Part shown: positions 6,298 through 8,344 of the stretch, piece by piece
Layout: every line of letters begins with the position of its first letter
Numbering within the stretch: the stretch's first letter is position 1
Assembly (NCBI GenBank): GCA_937905915.1
Contig: CALCVR010000127.1
Location: 1 to 8,344 of the forward strand
Direction: 5' to 3'
Length of the DNA stretch: 8,344 nt
Source: an uncultured Eubacteriaceae bacterium
Lineage (GTDB): Bacteria > Bacillota > Clostridia > Oscillospirales > Acutalibacteraceae
Notes under the pieces: model-generated
What the model was told of the DNA's origin: nothing
Databases searched by the model: none
The model's input: the letters and a program-made list of their open reading frames with translations, nothing else
Position numbers and translations under genes: made by a program

Positions 6298-6359
6298 GAC
6301 ATCGAACCATGGTTGTTCATTTTAGATCTAAACAAATCTGATCTGTACAAAATAGAATG

Positions 6360-6857
6360 TTATCCAATTCCGATGGAATGCAGTAAACCAAAGGAGAGGA
6401 TCAACATGATAAGACCGGCAGTCAATACGCCTGCGGTAATAACCGGTAGGGCATCCTTCATACGTAGATTTAGGATGGAAGCCACAAAGGCACCGGTCCA
6501 TGCGCCTGTTCCTGGCAAAGGGATGGCGACAAAGACAAAAAGCCCCAACAGTTTAAACTTTTTCATGGAATGCTCGTGAGCCTTGTTTTCCATACGATTG
6601 GCAATGCGGCGGAATAGTTTGATTTTTTTCATCCACTCCACTAATTTTCTTCCAAAGAGCAGGACAAAGGGAATGGGAAGCATGTTGCCCACCGTACAAA
6701 TCAAGAGAGCGGGAAGCCAATCAAGCCCCAACGCATAGGCAGCGATAATGCCGCCGCGCAATTCCACAATGGGCAGCATAGAAACCAAAAAGGCCACCAA
6801 TTCTGGAGAAAGATACTGGTCGAGAAACGAGACCATATTGTCAATAATAACTTCCAT
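6360..6857 (-). CDS. Small integral membrane protein, Sm_multidrug_ex family (COG2426-like)
   Basis: The 165-residue protein is hydrophobic with about four membrane segments (roughly 18–42, 47–69, 103–128 and 136–160) and a basic loop between the second and third (KLVEWMKKIKLFRRI, 71–85). Family-typical motifs are ELRGG at 32–36, GN at 57–58 followed by PIPFVLLFG, and PLPGTGAWTG at 113–122. These match Pfam Sm_multidrug_ex proteins, which are distantly like DedA/VTT proteins with re-entrant proline-rich loops. The family name reflects an early drug-export report; the real substrate is unknown, and lipid or small-molecule transport are both possible. ATG 6857 has a GAGG Shine-Dalgarno 6 nt upstream and a good promoter further up. 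The gene is monocistronic, with the symmetric terminator downstream. Confidence 0.85.
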   Translation of the reverse strand: MEVIIDNMVSFLDQYLSPELVAFLVSMLPIVELRGGIIAAYALGLDWLPALLICTVGNMLPIPFVLLFGRKLVEWMKKIKLFRRIANRMENKAHEHSMKKFKLLGLFVFVAIPLPGTGAWTGAFVASILNLRMKDALPVITAGVLTAGLIMLILSFGLLHSIGIG

Positions 6858-6919
6858 TTGTCACCTCGGTTATGAAGTGCCGCCTAGACATTGGATGTAT
6901 AAAAGGCGACTTTCCTTCT

Positions 6920-6948
6920 ATTGTAGCGTATTTTCTAAGGATTCACAA
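6920..6948 (-). promoter_or_regulatory. Predicted promoter for the Sm_multidrug_ex gene
   Basis: On the minus strand TTGTGA (6948–6943) and TACAAT (6925–6920) are separated by exactly 17 bp. The start would fall near 6913, giving a leader of about 55 nt before ATG 6857. Both boxes match the sigma-A consensus well. Confidence 0.7.
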
Positions 6949-6983
6949 GTAGTTAATCTGTATTTTCCCTTTGTTCAAAACCA

Positions 6984-7002
6984 ATCTTTTATTTTAAAAG
7001 AT
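6984..7002. repeat. AT-rich 8-bp inverted repeat upstream of the promoter
   Basis: ATCTTTTA (6984–6991) and TAAAAGAT (6995–7002) form a perfect inverted repeat around TTT. It lies about 35 bp upstream of the minus-strand -35 box, a place for an activator site or UP-like element, but AT-rich repeats arise easily by chance. Confidence 0.35.
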
Positions 7003-7008
7003 AAATAG

Positions 7009-7040
7009 AAAAAGTCCGCCTTGGAAAAGGCAGACTTTTA
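7009..7040 (-). terminator. Intrinsic terminator downstream of the rrf2-family gene
   Basis: AAAAGTC (7010–7016) with GACTTTT (7033–7039) and GCCTT (7018–7022) with AAGGC (7027–7031) form a 12-bp stem with one C·A mismatch around GGAA. On the minus strand it is followed by TTTTT. It lies about 120 bp after the regulator stop, so the transcript would have a long 3' end including the structured element at 7069–7134. Confidence 0.8.
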
Positions 7041-7068
7041 GCAGAAAAAATCCTTTTGACATTTTGAA

Positions 7069-7134
7069 ATTGGCGCCTTGTGGAGCACCACAGTCAGCCC
7101 AAAGCATACCCTCTAAGGGGACGCATGCGCCGAT
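7069..7134. other. Possible structured RNA / three-way junction in the 3' region of the regulator transcript
   Basis: This lies in the 303-bp gene-free stretch 6858–7160. ATTGGCGC (7069–7076) pairs with GCGCCGAT (7127–7134) over 8 bp with one wobble. Inside are a hairpin TGTGG-AGCA-CCACA (7079–7092) and a second hairpin CCCT-CTA-AGGG (7109–7119) that extends with two mismatches to GC/GC at 7104–7105 and 7123–7124. An 11-nt single strand joins them. The fold is possible on either strand; on the minus strand it lies between the stop of the rrf2-type gene and its terminator. It has no long open frame. I do not recognise it as a known RNA family. Confidence 0.4.
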
Positions 7135-7160
7135 AGAATCATTCGGGGCAAGCTTGGTTT

Positions 7161-7637
7161 TTAAAAAAGATTATCCTGTTTTGCCCTTTTTGAAGCGTTA
7201 CTAAATCCACATCCGCAGTCGGATTTTTGCTGGTGCCGTTTGACTAGATCAGCCAAGGTGATGCTGTCGACCACTTCGTCCACCGCATCCTTAATGCTGC
7301 GCCATACCTCCATGGTGACGCAGTTATCGGCCCGAGAACAGGGAACGGTATCGTTGGACACACAGTCCACAGGATCCAAAGAGCCTTCCAATACCCGGAG
7401 GACGGTTCCCACAGTGATGTTTTCCGGTTCCCTACCGAGGGAATATCCACCCTGAGAACCTCTCACACTTCGCACTAGACCGGCCCGGGACAGTTGCATC
7501 ACAATCTGTTCCAGATATTTGCTGGAGATTTCCTCCCGTCTGGCAATTTCTTTGAGAGGCAGTAGGCCTTCCTCATAGTGGACTGCCAGATCAAACATCA
7601 GTCGCAGGCCATAACGCCCTTTGGTTGAAACCTTCAT
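7161..7637 (-). CDS. Rrf2/IscR-family transcriptional regulator
   Basis: The 158-residue protein begins MKVSTKGRYGLRLM, the classic Rrf2 winged-helix opening, followed by the recognition-helix region SSKYLEQIVMQLSRAGLV (38–55) and the wing VRGSQGGYSLGR (58–69). Members are DNA-binding dimers, many sensing Fe–S status, NO or cysteine supply. Three cysteines at 92, 100 and 106 match the Fe–S ligand positions of IscR (C92, C98, C104), but the fourth ligand (IscR H107) corresponds to M109, next to E110. The C-terminus adds a CGCG segment (C141, C143). The start is ATG 7637: the AGGAGA Shine-Dalgarno fits it at about 7 nt and is too close to the in-frame ATG at 7643; the open frame continues upstream to 7775 but without family sequence. 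No isc, suf or nif gene follows. It is divergent from a cyclase-family gene, which may be its target. IscR versus another Rrf2 subgroup is not settled. Confidence 0.9.
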   Translation of the reverse strand: MKVSTKGRYGLRLMFDLAVHYEEGLLPLKEIARREEISSKYLEQIVMQLSRAGLVRSVRGSQGGYSLGREPENITVGTVLRVLEGSLDPVDCVSNDTVPCSRADNCVTMEVWRSIKDAVDEVVDSITLADLVKRHQQKSDCGCGFSNASKRAKQDNLF

Positions 7638-7671
7638 AACCATCTCTCCTATAGGATGAAAACAAAGCATT

Positions 7672-7682
7672 GGCCTAAGGCC
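7672..7682. promoter_or_regulatory. Inverted repeat in the regulator leader (operator candidate 1)
   Basis: GGCCTAAGGCC is a 5+5 inverted repeat around one A, located 35–45 bp upstream of the regulator's ATG at 7637. It contains CCTAAGG, the complement of the 7-mer also present before the divergent gene. This fits autoregulation, but binding is inferred only from the sequence. Confidence 0.4.
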
Positions 7683-7731
7683 TCTGCCGATCCAATAAAA
7701 TAGTGAATAGACGAGCAATTTACCCCTCTGG

Positions 7732-7759
7732 TTGACAAGCCATGTCCATAAGATACAAT
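7732..7759 (+). promoter_or_regulatory. Predicted sigma-A promoter for the cyclase-family gene
   Basis: A consensus -35 box TTGACA (7732–7737) is followed 16 bp later by TACAAT (7754–7759), with a start expected near 7766 and a leader of about 30 nt. It is one of the strongest promoter matches in the window. Confidence 0.75.
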
Positions 7760-7774
7760 AATGGTAAGACATCA

Positions 7775-7786
7775 CCTAACCTTAGG
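7775..7786. promoter_or_regulatory. Inverted repeat overlapping the cyclase Shine-Dalgarno (operator candidate 2)
   Basis: CCTAACCTTAGG is a 5+5 inverted repeat with a 2-bp centre. It contains CCTTAGG and ends inside the Shine-Dalgarno AGGAGGA (7784–7790). A protein bound here would sit just downstream of the transcription start. The shared 7-mer with the site at 7672–7682 suggests a common regulator. Confidence 0.4.
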
Positions 7787-7797
7787 AGGAATGCACG

Positions 7798-8344
7798 ATG
7801 CATCTTTACGATATTTCCCGTCCTTTGCTGACGTCACCGGTTTACCCCGGCGATCCCCGCCCCCGGCTGGAACCTCTCCAGCGTATGGAGCTGGGAGATG
7901 AGTGCAATCTAACGGCGTTGTTTACCTGCCTGCACACCGGCACCCATGCCGATGCGCCTATGCATTATCTAGCCGACGGCAAAGGCATCGCGTCACTGCC
8001 CTTGGCCCCCTTTGTAGGACGGTGCACCGTATGGTCGATGCAGGGAAATATCACAAGGCAGGATATTGAGCAAAACATTGGGAAAGGCTGTCGCCGGGTG
8101 CTCCTGCGGGGAGAAGGCAAAGCCTTTCTTACCCGGCCGGCAGCTTTGGCACTGGGAGCATTAGGCGTGCGGTTGATCGGAACTGACGCCGATTCCATCG
8201 CCACGCCCGACGATGAAGCGCTTCCTCATAAAGAGCTGCTGCAAAATGGGGTGATGATCCTGGAAAACCTTAATTTAAAGAGTGTGCCGGATGGAGAGTA
8301 CTTTCTTTTTGCACCGCCTATTTTGGTGGGAGAAGTGGACGGCG
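7798..8344 (+). CDS. Cyclase-family metal hydrolase, kynurenine formamidase-like (partial at right edge)
   Basis: The 182 visible codons belong to the Cyclase family (Pfam PF04199), which holds KynB kynurenine formamidase (N-formylkynurenine to kynurenine and formate), isatin hydrolases and many untested amide or ester hydrolases. The signature HTGTHADAPMH is at 46–56, giving metal ligands H46, H50, D52 and H56. Later H144 and E156 are 12 residues apart, the same spacing as the remaining two ligands in bacterial KynB, so a two-metal site appears intact. GTDADS at 126–131 is the usual motif after the central strand. The reading frame is open to the window edge in ...ILVGEVDG, close to the usual C-terminus, so only some 15–25 residues should be missing. 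ATG 7798 follows AGGAGGA at 7 nt; the ATG at 7791 abuts the Shine-Dalgarno and is unlikely. Substrate is unknown; no other tryptophan-degradation gene is in view. Confidence 0.88.
   Translation, partial: MHLYDISRPLLTSPVYPGDPRPRLEPLQRMELGDECNLTALFTCLHTGTHADAPMHYLADGKGIASLPLAPFVGRCTVWSMQGNITRQDIEQNIGKGCRRVLLRGEGKAFLTRPAALALGALGVRLIGTDADSIATPDDEALPHKELLQNGVMILENLNLKSVPDGEYFLFAPPILVGEVDG

Noticed and set aside
6321..6332. TTTAGATCTAAA, a 12-bp palindrome after the stop of the Sm_multidrug_ex gene.
   Set aside because: Located in a 3' region with no promoter nearby; short AT-rich palindromes of this size are common by chance.
7056..7061. Plus-strand TTGACA just before the structured element at 7069–7134.
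   Set aside because: The -10 position falls in GC-rich sequence with no match, so it does not support a plus-strand RNA.
7638..7775. N-terminal extension of the Rrf2-type frame up to 7775 (204 residues).
   Set aside because: The extension has no family sequence, lacks a Shine-Dalgarno and would overlap the operator candidates and the divergent promoter; ATG 7637 fits both the ribosome site and the family start.

Overview
The window (8344 bp, mid-GC, mostly SD-led genes with several intrinsic terminators) reads as chromosomal DNA of a Clostridia-class Bacillota. An Oscillospiraceae/Ruminococcaceae-type genome is the best guess, from the mreD–PBP2–minD–mgsA order, the clostridial form of MetY and the small glycine-zipper protein. 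No tRNA, rRNA, CRISPR array, insertion sequence, phage gene or attachment site was seen. This is mostly core housekeeping DNA with a few unusual details, not an obvious new defence or mobile system.

Left block (1–3703, plus strand): the tail of mreD, a class B penicillin-binding protein of the PBP2/MrdA type, a divergent MinD-like ATPase and methylglyoxal synthase, closed by a strong terminator at 3668–3703. The block looks like a contracted mre–mrd–min cluster: minC, minE and rodA, which often lie between PBP2 and mgsA in Clostridia, are absent, and the MinD-like protein ends where the membrane-targeting helix would begin. A new promoter carrying a perfect 16-bp palindrome sits before minD, and a second promoter candidate sits before mgsA.

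Middle block (3704–6297): metY (O-acetylhomoserine sulfhydrylase, TTG start) has its own extended -10 promoter and a leader hairpin, and ends in a terminator. Next comes a short AT-rich repeat zone between convergent terminators, then a small minus-strand glycine-zipper membrane protein divergent from trmL (tRNA wobble 2'-O-methyltransferase). A 17-bp symmetric hairpin ends trmL.

Right block (6298–8344): a minus-strand small integral membrane protein of the Sm_multidrug_ex family with a good promoter. The 303-bp stretch 6858–7160 has no gene; it holds that promoter, an AT-rich inverted repeat, a terminator for the next minus-strand gene and a region that can fold as a three-way junction. Then follows an Rrf2/IscR-type regulator (minus strand) divergent from a metal-dependent cyclase/kynurenine-formamidase-like hydrolase (plus strand) that runs off the window end. 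Their shared 160-bp intergenic region holds a near-consensus promoter for the hydrolase and two copies of a CCTTAGG element, one in each gene's leader, which suggests joint control by the Rrf2 protein.
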